This document shows positions 25,221-35,374 of a stretch of 64,000 nt of DNA, piece by piece. The stretch is from Siphonodentalium dalli (Eukaryota > Mollusca > Scaphopoda > Gadilida > Siphonodentaliidae): NCBI GenBank assembly GCA_032622095.1, contig CP136061.1:82870324-82934323 (forward strand), read 5' to 3'. A model generated the notes under the pieces. The model worked only from the letters and a program-made list of their open reading frames with translations. It had not been told where the DNA came from and ran no database searches. The number at the start of each line of letters is the position of its first letter. Position 1 is the stretch's first letter. Both the position numbers and the translations under genes were made by a program.

Positions 25221-26692
25221 AATGGTTTGTAAATATATCTGTCACATTACAACTCGTTGTGATCTACAATTGGCTTCAAAAATAGTCAGCTGATAACAGG
25301 TGAATGAAACTTTAATTGACTATATATTCACATCGTTAAAAAAAACTATGGTCTTGTAATATTTTTTCGTATGACTCAACATGCATCAGCCTGTATGATA
25401 TCGGGGTCATTACAAATCATTCTACACATACTTTTGTCATGTACTGTATATAGAAGCATAACTATATCGACTATTTCACGAATTAGATTACTGATAGTTA
25501 CAGCGAGTCAGACGCGATTGTCTCGTCTTAATATAGTAGCACGTGGTGGCCGTTTTGTGATATTAATATCATAGTTCGAGTAATATAATGAAATATTTGC
25601 CGTAGTTCCAATGTTAAATTTTTATCGCAAATATAGTCAGTGGGAAATTGGGAATATTCTGACCACATCCGAATTTTCCCAAACTGCGCCTCAGTTTCAC
25701 ATATAGTAATTTTGAGAAATTTCAATTCATATATCATACGCAAAATGGCGCCATTTAATTATCCAAAATACAAAAATCTACATAGTGTTCAATGTTCATT
25801 TTTTATCACAACAGCGGCCAGTAAGAACCCACGGATCATATCCAAATTTTTCAAATATATCTTTGAGGTTCATACTTAGCAGTTTTTGCGACAACATTTC
25901 AACTCGCACCGTTTCATAATACACCAAATGATGCCATCTATCGTTTTTGATGAAAACTAAAAGCTCTTTAAGTTATGTTGACACAATTTTAGGCAAACAC
26001 TTTAAAATTAAATAATTGAAACAAGTCAATCCTGATAACAGACCTACTAGCCATACAAGTGTGTTTTAAGATGGCTTTTAGCAAGCAAAAAAATGTCATA
26101 TGATATAAGAAATCTGACTATTTGTCATACGCGTCACTAAGTATCGTTTTGGGGGAGGGGTCAGTTTTTGCCCTGTATTCGCGCTACCTACGCCACAGGT
26201 GCACAATAATACAACCACCCAATACCAGATATGCCACGGATCACAAAAAGGCATAAATATTGAGACAATATCAGACAAGTTTCTGATAAACGGAGTTGAA
26301 ACCGACACATTTAGCTTATTTCAGTACGTTCAAGATTAACGAAATACGTCACAGCTCAAACATCAAACGATTATCTGGCAACTTTTTTACCATTTTCAGT
26401 ACCACTCACATGACTCCCTCCCAAATCAAAGGAAGAAAAGGTTAAATTGAACATAGATTAACACGTTTAGATTGATGAACATCACATGAACTAACCCGAA
26501 AATGCATAAAATAAGGTTGGGTAGCATGAGGAAAATGTGAAAAAAAATATCATATTTTGCCCCTGCTATTGACCCCGCGACAACAGGATCCTGAAATTAG
26601 AATAGTTGGGGCTACATAAATATGGTTGTAGCTGAAATTCCCCTGTTTGGAGACATCTCGTAGACATCTCGTGTAATGAGAGCCCATAATCA

Positions 26693-26785
26693 TAAGTATA
26701 AATTGAGCAGAAATGTAGAAATGACAATAAGTTTGCACAACAGTCCCCCGAAGCACCATGCAATTTGCCCGAAAGTTCCACCAAT
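26693..26785 (+). repeat. Interspersed repeat B, copy 1, right end
   Basis: GTTTGCACAACAGTCCCCCG...CATGCAATTTGCCCGAAAGTTCC matches 30915-30965. This is the piece of repeat B left on the far side of foldback element II. Confidence 0.75.
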
Positions 26786-27251
26786 TCGCCCACAAATTGT
26801 CCACGTTTTATGCTTGCAAATCGTTCTGGGGGGTGCAACCCCTGGCTCATTTTGCCAATTAAATGCCGAAAACATTTAACGCAGACGTAGAACCTACACT
26901 AGAGTAGAGACACGCAAATATAATATTTAAACCAACCGACATCTGATAATGCATGGTACCCTGAATGATTCGAAATTAAGTTATGACATTTTAGTCGCGA
27001 AAACTCTGTCTAAATGTTGATAATTGACTCGCAAGTCAGAACAATCACTTCACTAAATATAGTGGTACTATTAGTCTGACCGCATTTCAATTCGAACTAA
27101 CAGTAACATATATATTAATATTAATAACATATAATATTAAACAATTTGTACAATTTTAACATAGACCGTAAACCTGACTTGTAGATAATCAGATTGATCT
27201 GAATTAGAATGACCGGGTTCACAGACTAATTGCACACGTGGAAACGCTCAC
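26786..27251. other. Stretch with no supported gene
   Basis: AT-rich sequence with TATTAATATTAATAACATATA near 27111-27131. No gene is supported before the LINE remnant. Confidence 0.4.
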
Positions 27252-27635
27252 ATGTCAAAATATCTCAAAAACTTAGTACTGCTTCTCAACAGGACTACCT
27301 ATGCCAACAATTTATTGTGTCATCTCTGCAGCGAAGTGTACTCGAACGAAATCGACCACGCCATGTTCGTATGCTCTTATCCAGCCACACTCATTATTAT
27401 AAACTCTTTTTGGGAAGGGATTATCTCCCGTTTCGGAATACCCGAATATTTTCACCTTGCGTCGTTAGCCAGGGATTACCTGGTAGCAACCCTCCTCGGA
27501 AGTTCTCTGGAAACCATAACAGAACACATATATCACTGCCTCAAGGAACTAGTACTATATTCTGCGAAGTTCCTGTACGTTCTCAGCACAATGATCAGGA
27601 ATGGCGTACAGCAACCTGTGTCACGTCCATTGTAA
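27252..27635 (+). pseudogene. C-terminal fragment of a non-LTR retrotransposon ORF2
   Basis: The frame has a Cys/His motif CX2C-X9-H-X4-C (residues around CHLC...DHAMFVC, about 20-45), followed by a hydrophobic C-terminal region. This is the usual zinc-binding tail after the reverse transcriptase of many LINE ORF2 proteins. The same spacing occurs in the fragment at 34822-35031. No reverse transcriptase core is present upstream, so this is a 5'-truncated or degraded copy. The ATG is only the first in the frame, because the frame is open further upstream. Assignment rests on the motif only. Confidence 0.45.
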
Positions 27636-27899
27636 GTATCTTCTCAACACCCACGCATGTTGTAACGACTAACTTTCATATCTGTTGGACAAATAAGATT
27701 TTCCTGCAACAAAAGCTGTAGTGAACATTGAAATGCATTAATGCTTCACTCTCGTGGTTTCCAACACCTCTCCATACTTGTACATAACGACCCACCACAC
27801 TGGCCAGGGGACCCCATTTTAATCCAACTGTATTTATATGTCATGTATATCGATCTCTCCTATACTTGAAAGTAATAAAGATATCTCTCATCGTGACAA

Positions 27900-29355
27900 A
27901 ACAAATCAGCATCTATCTTACATCTTCTTAATTGTGTGTCGATCCGTCGTTACGGACAACCACGTCTCCGTGTATTTACATCGATATGTGAAATGCCCTG
28001 TTCAACATCACCACCACATATATACACTATATACATACAACAGTTGTGTGAGTTCTACCACCATAATTACATCTTCAAATGCAATACCTATCAACTTACC
28101 GCCCGAAGGGTGACATTTTGCTACCAACCCGTGGATCATTGCCCATGGTAGGGTTCTACATGGTTGTACACGGGAGAGCCATTTATGTCCCCACCTGATG
28201 GGATGGCTTGATCAAACGAGTGTCATCCCTATACATGACACCTGACGGCGAGCATTACCACTTAAAACACCTCGAGGCATACACAGTACTTGTAGGCAAA
28301 TTCAGAGCTCCCGACTTTTGTTTTTGTCGAGGATCGAGATGAATCGATCCGGAGTCTAAGCGAAACATCTGGCCTGTAGCCGAACACGTTAACAATTCGG
28401 CCGTCCAACTCCGGCAACGCTTTCATTTCGATGCTTTCACTTTCAAATTATCTAATTACAAAGTATACAAAATTAAGTAGCATTGCATGGCAATATTTCT
28501 AAAAAAAATTGAATAATTTCACATTACCAGTATTTCTTTACTTTGGTCAAAATCAAGAGTTGTATTACTTTCACAAAACTAGCACTATTCACATTCAAGT
28601 TAAACTAAGCTAAAATATCTATACTCGTTTAATTCACTATGTGTAAAACATGATCACGGTATTCACCGGCAATCTGATAATTAGGATAAGATAATTTTGA
28701 ACTAACGGTAAACAAAAAAAAGACGAAGTCAGAATAATTCCTCACGTCCAAGATGAAGCCTAATTTTAAATTTAGTAATTACCACTATGCTACTTCACTA
28801 GTACTACTAAACAGTTCTACTGTTGAAAGTCATACACATGCTACCTACATGATAACCATCCTCTTTTTCATTTCAATTTCAATGATTTTCTTCATTTTTG
28901 TTTTGAGAATTGTCCCGACCTTGGAGTTTAACCAGGTTTAACCGGAAATGTGTTTTGATTTTTTTTCGGTCTTCGCTAATGACAAAAGTTACTGTTGTTA
29001 AACTTTGGAGTTGGACCAGAGACTGCGAAGTGTTAATATATATAGCTTTCATCGCATCCTTTTGTTGTGTGGTAATTTGTGGAAATACTAACGACGAGGT
29101 GGTTTAGCAACAACCATGCCCATGCTACGCCAAATCTGATTGGTTAAGATAGACAATCTGACCAATAGGGAAACCGTTTTTATTGCGGATTTTCCTTACT
29201 AGAGCGCCACATTACGGCTCTGATACTATGTTTAGGTAACATGGTCTATATATAGAACACAATAATACAGCTTCATAGGTATACGGATCTCATTCGCGTT
29301 ACCTTCATGAAAACTTTCAGATTTCGCTTTGCGAAATCTGATTAAGTTTTCTATT
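27900..29355 (+). repeat. Duplicated segment C, copy 1 (includes promoter-like block)
   Basis: Matches 32465-33640 in the same orientation with gaps. Shared blocks include GTCTCCGTGTATTTA, GTATTCACCGG.AATCTG, GACGAAGTCAGAATAATTCC, AGAATTGTCCCGACCTT and the terminal 110 bp ending GATTAAGTTTTCTATTAA. The second copy leads into the PAN-EGF gene. This copy is followed by repeat B and no exon. Confidence 0.75.
29139..29255 (+). promoter_or_regulatory. Duplicated CCAAT/TATA promoter-like block
   Basis: An ATTGG at 29139-29143 and a CCAAT at 29162-29166 form an inverted CCAAT pair. TATATATAG follows at 29247-29255. The arrangement is the same as at 33414-33535. Downstream, the 12-codon ORF at 29307-29345 is conserved with one silent change. 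No coding exon follows. Confidence 0.4.
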
Positions 29356-29463
29356 AATATGATAAGAACGTACTACGTTATTCGAAAACTTACTCCATCC
29401 AAGGCCATGCTATGTAAATATACAATTAGATTAGATGAATAATAATTGTACCCTCACAGGTTG

Positions 29464-30970
29464 ATACTTTGAAGTATATTCTCAAGTCGCATGTGCCGGT
29501 TTAAATCCTGTTTCAATGGTGTCGTGTATTTATATTTCACGGACATGTACCGGTATATAACAGTTGAATGTATGTTCCATGACGCACTGTTACTGAAAGC
29601 ATACATATCGTTTGGACCTTATTGGTTAAGACATGGATGGCCTTCGTTATAGGTTATAATTTAGGAATACCAGTTACTAAATTATAATACCCTGACCCTG
29701 TATGTTGTAAAGAATATACTAATATTATACTATAATAGTATAATACTATGATAGTATGAATGCCATATTATCCTCAAAACACACATTGTGTGAGTCGAGC
29801 GTGTGTTTATATACAGCATAGAGAGTGAGCAATAAGAACAACACTCAACACCGAGTAAATGTGTTTAGGAGACTTATTCGCAGTGACTCATTCAACACCG
29901 AAATCTTGAAAGGTGGGGGTTAGCTAGCGCTATACTGATACGTTATAAACAATTTGGTGGAATTTCTAACCAAAGTTCACTTAATGCATGGGGTATATCT
30001 GGCGATTAGTGTTTTTGTTATCTCATACTATTTACATACTGTTTGTTTACATAACATGGGGTGCATATACATGTTTAAAAATAGCATTTAATACAACTAT
30101 TAGTTATTTAAGTCGGGCATTTAAGTCCTCATTTTGGAAGATTCGTCAGGACTCTATATATCAGCCATTTATTAACTCTGAAATATGTTTGTAAAAGTAA
30201 AACATAAAGTGATCCAGACAGACTGATGGACAAAACAAACCAAAGCACTGCCACTGATGGTTATTTAAACCAAATATCCGGCTACAACCTTTGACCAAAA
30301 AATCTTAACAAAATATGTACCATGCAAATTTCCATTGCGAGCTATTTCTGAATACTGAATAGAACCTGGTATAAAATTGTCTACTGTGAGGGTTTACGAG
30401 CAGATAATTTAACCCATTCACAATACAAACCGTTCATAACACCATACATACATGGCCTCAATAGCCAGAAGACGAGTGTGACTCGCCACACAGTAGTATT
30501 TCAACCAGGTTATACTCATGATTCATTCAATGAACTGGATATTGCATGTACACTTCTGCTACAGTGATTGGTACTTGATAGCACTATTGGTGCTAATGAA
30601 TAATGATATGATATTATATGCATATCGCGATTCAATTTAGTGTTTTAGACTTGGAAAAATTATTGAAATTTCAGCACGCAGTGACGAATGGTGACCTCGT
30701 ATAATGATAATTTTGTTTCTCATTTATAATAGCATCCTATTCCATGCCTAAGCTAAAATAAACACTCTGTAACAAATGAATTTGGTACCCGGAGAAGTTC
30801 CAAAAAAAGGGGCACACTATCAGTTCAGAATATGCATTGCATGTACGCAGCAAAACACATTTCAAATAACTTGAATTATAGGTATAAACGGACTGAAATG
30901 TAGAAATTACAGTAAGTTTGCACAACCTTCCCCGAAGCAGCATGCAATTTGCCCAAAAGTTCCACAAATA
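29464..30970 (+). repeat. Interspersed repeat B, copy 2 (uninterrupted)
   Basis: Colinear with 20312-21945 plus 26693-26785. It carries the empty site of foldback element II near 30871-30890 (TTGAATTATAGGTATAAACG). It ends where the duplicated segment with the TIR element begins. No coding frame is shared between the copies. Confidence 0.75.
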
Positions 30971-31017
30971 GAGAGCGCCACTGTGTGGTAGTATTTACAT
31001 GTCATTATGACATAAAC

Positions 31018-32464
31018 TAGATCATGCCATGAATCTCTACTAAAGCTGACGCCCGTAGAGATCATATTCCACCTGTACAAAACCCGGGAACTTTTTTTAA
31101 GTTTTGACAGGGAACCTTATAAAGTCAAACAAAATAACATGGGGAATGTACTTCATTGTTCATACATGTACCTGTGGCTTAATGATTTATTCATCGGTAC
31201 GTGAAGTTCCCAGCTCGATATTACAGAATTGCTTTCGCGTTATGTCGCTTAGGCCAAAGAAAAAAGATTGAATGTTTCCGGTAACGGAGCGAAAAAATTA
31301 GGGTAGGTTGGTAGGGAAATTTTTGTTTTTAATTTTATTTCGATATTGTTTATCCAGCTGCAGAAATATTGAACTACATCGACCGAAGTGACATAAAATG
31401 CCAACCCGTGTTGTGTGGAAAGTATTACTTGATCAACACAGTGGAAACTGGAAATATACATTAAGGTTGATAAAAAAATCAAATTTCATGCTTAGGTATG
31501 TTTTTTATTATTCACATACATGACATGTAGCACATTTTCATAAATGTGGCTATAAACTTGGTAGGAAATTGATGTCACTAACCTTTTATAAGAATTTTAC
31601 CAATAATACCGCCATTATATATACTGTACTGTACTTGTATTGTGACGACTACATCCCATTGTCTGGGTGTAGCCAGTACATCCACCGAGCATGCCTGGTT
31701 TTTGGAGACAGTAGCTATACCCCTAACATATGTGGTGATAACCTCTATACATGTATATTTATACACCCACCATGTCTGTTGATAGTGTTCCATAAGTCCC
31801 AAACAAGACATAAAACTGAAAGCACTGTAAAAGCAGGCAGGAGATAGTCTGAGATAAAATTGCAAAATGTATGCCCATCAATCCACAACCCATCACACAC
31901 CTGGGGCCTTAAATTGAGACAGCCGTCAATTCATGGTCACTTCTCACAAGGATATGTAAGAAACCATGTGTTTTGCAGACTAAAGGTCATCAATATTTAT
32001 GAGTATTAGTGGTAAAAAACAGTAAATTTTAGAACATTTTGACTTTTTCTCAAAATATCAATAAAAAGTTTAGGGTCGGCGGGTTATTTTGCCGTAGTGA
32101 ATTGCCGAAGCTGAAAAATCTGAATTATGAGGGCTGTTTTTAGGGCCGGTCGATGTACGGAAACATAATATCTTTTTACTTTGGCCTTACGACAATAATT
32201 TTCGTGACAGGGAATAAAATAAATATTTATCGCGGAATCGTGTCTCAAAAGTCACGTAAATAATATAACCTCGAGCTGGGAACTTCATTTACCGATGAAT
32301 AAATCATTAAGCAACAGGTATGAACAAAGAAGTACATTCCCAGCATTACTTTATAAGATTCCCTGTCAAAACTTAAAAAAAAATTCCTGGGAATTGTAAA
32401 GGTGGAATATGATCTCTACGGCGTTCTAGCTTTAGTAGAGATTCACGAATCATGGCATGATCTA
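31018..32464. mobile_element. TIR element with 9-bp target duplication
   Basis: The exact 9-mer GACATAAAC stands on both sides (31009-31017 and 32465-32473). The termini are inverted repeats starting TAGATCATGCCATGA. The TIRs are long, at least 215 bp and probably about 300 bp, because GGCCAAAG.AAAAAGAT...ATGTTTCCG is also mirrored. The interior has no transposase, and the overlapping frames at 31569-31865 show no recognisable domain. A 9-bp duplication with long TIRs is typical of Mutator-like elements. A related single terminus is at 42030-42200, and a short piece is at 37215-37255. Confidence 0.8.
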
Positions 32465-33118
32465 GACATAAACAATCAGCAATCCATCTTACTTGTGTTG
32501 ATATGTCGTTTGGGACAAGCGTGTCTCCGTGTATTTATGTATCCTATTTATGTTACTTTAAAAAAACTAGCACTTGTAGTATTCACATTCAAATTAAACA
32601 AAGCGGAATGTATATACAAATAGTACAATCCTTGAATTCACGTTGTGACAAGTGAGTAGTGAAAACTGGTAAATGTGATCACGATTAACGGTATTCACCG
32701 GAAATCTGGCCAAATCATTAATTAGAATCAGATAATTTTGAACTAACGGCGTAACGCCCGCTAAATCCACGTTGAAAAGACGAAGTCAGAATAATTCCTC
32801 ACGTCCAAGATGAAGCCTAATTCATTTCAATTTCAAGGATTTTAATTTTTGTTTTGAGAATTGTCCCGACCTTGTCCTTCACCTTGTTGGAATAACCGGA
32901 AATGTGTTTGATTTTTTTTCCGGTCTTCGCTAATGACAACTGTTGTTAACTTAGTTAAGCTTTGGAGTTGGAACAGAGACTGCTGAGAATTGATAAATTA
33001 GACGCATTTCTACGATTAAATTCATTCAGTTGATGGCACCTATGATATAGTTATCTTGCCAAGTTAACTTTCAGTTAATCATTCATTGAAACGTGAACGG
33101 CAATAACAAAGACTCCGA

Positions 33119-33141
33119 GTTTGAAACTGTCAGTTTCAAAC
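33119..33141. repeat. 23-bp palindrome GTTTGAAACTG-T-CAGTTTCAAAC
   Basis: Perfect 11-bp arms around a single T, inside segment C copy 2 and not obvious in copy 1. Confidence 0.8.
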
Positions 33142-33413
33142 ACAAACTCGACCAAGTCAGACTCAAACAACGGAAGTCTCAAATCACAGTAAAAGAGGTG
33201 TTTGGTGACATTTTTCGGTCCGACACACTATATGAAGTACAATTTTTTATTTAGATCACTCACCTTCTATGTATATAGTTTTCATCTCATCCTTTTGTTG
33301 TGTGATAATAGGTAATTTGTGGAAATACTAACGCCGAGGTGGTGAGTTCTGTATTTGAACTACAAGGCTTAGCAACAACCATGTATATGCAACGTCAAAT
33401 CTGATTGGTTAAG

Positions 33414-33535
33414 ATAGACAATCTGACCAATAGGAAAATCGTTTTTATTGCGCCTTTCATTTAAGAGAGCGCCACTTTTCGTTACGTTAAGCGCGTGCTC
33501 TGATACTATTCTCAGGTAACGTAAACTATATATAG
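33414..33535 (+). promoter_or_regulatory. CCAAT/TATA promoter-like block upstream of PAN-EGF gene
   Basis: An inverted CCAAT pair (ATTGG 33414-33418, CCAAT 33427-33431) lies about 100 bp upstream of TATATATAG (33527-33535). This order and spacing fit an RNA polymerase II promoter. Initiation about 30 bp later would fall near 33558 and give a 5' leader of about 430 bases before the ATG at 33985. The link to the gene is inferred from position only. Confidence 0.45.
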
Positions 33536-33586
33536 AACACAATAATACAGCTTCATAGGTATACGGATCTCATGCGCGTTACCATC

Positions 33587-33625
33587 ATGAAAACTTTCAG
33601 ATTTCGCTTCGCGAAATCTGATTAA
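33587..33625 (+). other. Conserved 12-codon upstream ORF with hairpin
   Basis: Encodes MKTFRFRFAKSD and overlaps a perfect 11-bp hairpin with a 3-base loop (33597-33621, arms TCAGATTTCGC). Copy 1 at 29307-29345 encodes the same peptide, and its only difference is a synonymous TTC/TTT change in the loop. An in-frame ATG five codons earlier (33572) exists only in this copy. It could be a leader ORF of the PAN-EGF transcript, or chance conservation of a hairpin. Confidence 0.35.
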
Positions 33626-33984
33626 GTTTTCTATTAAGTTTATCTGTCTAGTAGAGGATGCTTTATCTGTCCAGTAGACGGATATAGGCGTGGTTTATCT
33701 GATGGGCTTTATATGTAAACTTTGTAGTAGAGAGGGGTAGGAGATGGATACAAATGTGATATATGCACAATGTGCCTGTACAGATTCATGTATCGCGACG
33801 TGGCTCGTGTTCGTGGTCATATAGCAACTCGCCGACCAATGTCGCCTCGTCGCTATACGACAACGCAAATGAGCGAAGTCGCGATACAGACCGTGAATCG
33901 GTACAAACACATTGTGTGAATGACACATGATATATGTATGAAAATTTACTATTTATATTAGAGGGTCTTCGTTTTAGTCTGAAA

Positions 33985-34281
33985 ATGGTTCTATGTGTGA
34001 CAGTATTCGTGGCTCTAACATATTTGACGTGGGCGGTGCATGGCAAATCAACAGTTCTCCATGAAACTAAACACAGAGCCATCAGCACAACAGATGATGG
34101 ATACCTTCAGTCTATCACATCACACAGCTCCCTGAAATGTGGTCGACGATGCTCAGCACTGGGGGTATGCATGTCTGCGTCGTTCAATAGAGCGACGGAC
34201 GAGTGTCGGCTATCATCACACTGGTATGAAGTCCCAGCTGACCAGACGGATGCCGATCCCGAGAGTGACTTCATGCAGAAG
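33985..34281 (+). CDS. Secreted PAN/Apple-EGF protein, first coding exon
   Basis: The 99 residues start with a clear signal peptide (residues 1-20: hydrophobic VLCVTVFVALTYLTWAV, then HG). A short PAN/Apple-like core follows at about residues 45-80, with cysteines 52, 56, 62 and 74 (CX3CX5CX11C) and the typical CMSASFN stretch. I chose the ATG at 33985 (AAAATGG context), not the in-frame ATG 51 bases upstream, because it puts the signal peptide at the N-terminus. The exon ends at a strong donor, AAG|GTGAGG, in phase 0. That matches the phase-0 start of the EGF exon at 35287. PAN modules bind protein or carbohydrate ligands, so the product is probably extracellular or membrane-anchored. Later exons were not identified. 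The open frame runs on to 34329, but the donor makes that part intronic. Confidence 0.7.
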
Positions 34282-34329
34282 GTGAGGAGAGTTAGCTATT
34301 TCGCGAAGGAAAACGTTCTGAAGGGGTAG

Positions 34330-34620
34330 GTTGTGGCTGAATGTTCGTCCTGTATGGTTTGGATGTGGAATCACCGAATAGAATGTCGTGCTTGTAGTTT
34401 TAATAAAGGTGGGTTTGTTTGCCAGTACGACGGCATGGACGTTTTTTTCTCTTGTTGGATTTATTTGCACTTGTTCCAGCCCATGGTCAATACATATGTC
34501 GATGAGTCCTATCTGGATATAAATATCAGCTGTCCCATGTTTCACAAACATTTTGTCCCAATTTATGTCTGGACAGTTGAAGTCTACTGCGATAAATAAC
34601 GCGCTTGTTATATTAGTCAA
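34330..34620 (-). pseudogene. LINE endonuclease fragment in the PAN-EGF intron
   Basis: Read on the minus strand from 34620, the frame contains VDFNCPDINWDKM, then a stretch with LIDICIDHGLEQVQINPTR and VLANKPTFIKT. This is the C-terminal half of the apurinic-like endonuclease of non-LTR retrotransposons (GDFN-PDI-W, later ...PTR...LDLVFTN-P). The expected following SDH catalytic motif is not seen, and the sequence runs into the antisense of the PAN exon, so the fragment is truncated. It lies opposite in orientation to the host gene. Confidence 0.75.
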
Positions 34621-34821
34621 CGGTTGCTAGGAATGCCACAAAAGCGAGGGTTAGCCACTGGTGTGCACACAAGCGATTTTAGAGACCAGAACAGTGAGGG
34701 ATTTCAGGAAAACCCAAACACACACTGCTTGTGGTCGCCGCGACGCAGAGGTGTGGCGATGTTAACGCTAACTTGCCATAATTTCAATATGGTATCTGCA
34801 TTGACATTACATGTGTCATAA

Positions 34822-35031
34822 TTGCGTATTGAAATCGGCAGGCGGACGAGAGAGGATTTGGATGAGCGGTTATGTGTGTTTTGCGATAGGAATATTATTG
34901 AGGATGAACTCCATTTCATGTTTTCATGTGGAGCGTACGACGACATCATGGTTGATTTATTCGGAAAGATAAACTTCTGGATAAATGGTATCAACACTTT
35001 TAGTTTCATGGCTGATTATCTAAATAAATGA
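34822..35031 (+). pseudogene. LINE ORF2 C-terminal zinc-binding fragment
   Basis: The frame reads LRIEIGRRTRED...RLCVFCDRNIIEDELHFMFSC and ends in a stop at 35031. LRIE-GR followed by CX2C-X9-H-X4-C is the conserved tail of LINE ORF2 proteins. The first codon is TTG, so there is no true start, and an upstream stop shows decay or truncation. It sits in the same intron as the endonuclease fragment but in the opposite orientation, so the two are not one insertion read straight through. Confidence 0.75.
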
Positions 35032-35286
35032 CTAACTTTCCTCATCAAAAATATAATTGTGTACATAAAGCATTCAAGATGAGACAATACATAGTTTCGA
35101 CACCACGCAATGCAATTTCATGTAAGCATTGGACTTAACGTGACTTATATGCATTAACGGCCGAGTGTATACCTTGACTGAGTGAATACCGCACTTGCCC
35201 TCGAATGTATTTCTTTATTTTATTCGTTTAATTTTAGGGTATCACCTACCTTCATCCTAATATATTGTTCATGTTGTTAATTCCAG

Positions 35287-35374
35287 GTCCTCTTCTGTCT
35301 CAATGGAGGTGAACTGCAGAATGGCAAACAGTGTTCGTGTCGATCGGGATTCACAGGCGAGCACTGTGAGACAG
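35287..35374 (+). CDS. PAN-EGF protein, EGF-like exon
   Basis: The acceptor (AATTCCAG) and donor (ACAG|GTCAGT) are both good. The 29 codons plus one base encode FCLNGGELQNGKQCSCRSG followed by FTGEHCET. Cysteines at exon residues 4, 16, 18 and 27 give a C-NGG...C-C...GFTG-HC pattern, the short four-cysteine EGF form common in secreted invertebrate proteins. The position of the usual third cysteine is leucine. The exon starts in phase 0, as required by exon 33985-34281, and ends in phase 1. No phase-1 partner could be recognised downstream. Confidence 0.75.

Larger units (their letters stand above)
21946..26692. mobile_element. Foldback element II with 8-bp target duplication
   Basis: Inverted arms of about 1 kb: 21946-22930 starts GAGTATGGGCTCTC and its reversed copy ends TGAGAGCCCATAATCA at 26692. 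TAAGTATA flanks both ends (21938-21945 and 26693-26700). The paralogous repeat near 30870 lacks the insertion, which confirms the boundaries. The centre holds a 24-bp minisatellite that reverses direction near 24780. No transposase is seen. The target length would suit hAT-like elements, but the terminus is not diagnostic. Confidence 0.75.
32465..33640 (+). repeat. Duplicated segment C, copy 2
   Basis: Counterpart of 27900-29355. It begins at the right-hand target duplication of the TIR element and ends 345 bp before the PAN-EGF start codon, with about 30-bp and larger indels relative to copy 1. Confidence 0.7.

Noticed and set aside
34333-34599. Plus-strand 88-codon frame after the PAN exon
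   Set aside because: It is the antisense shadow of the LINE endonuclease fragment on the minus strand.
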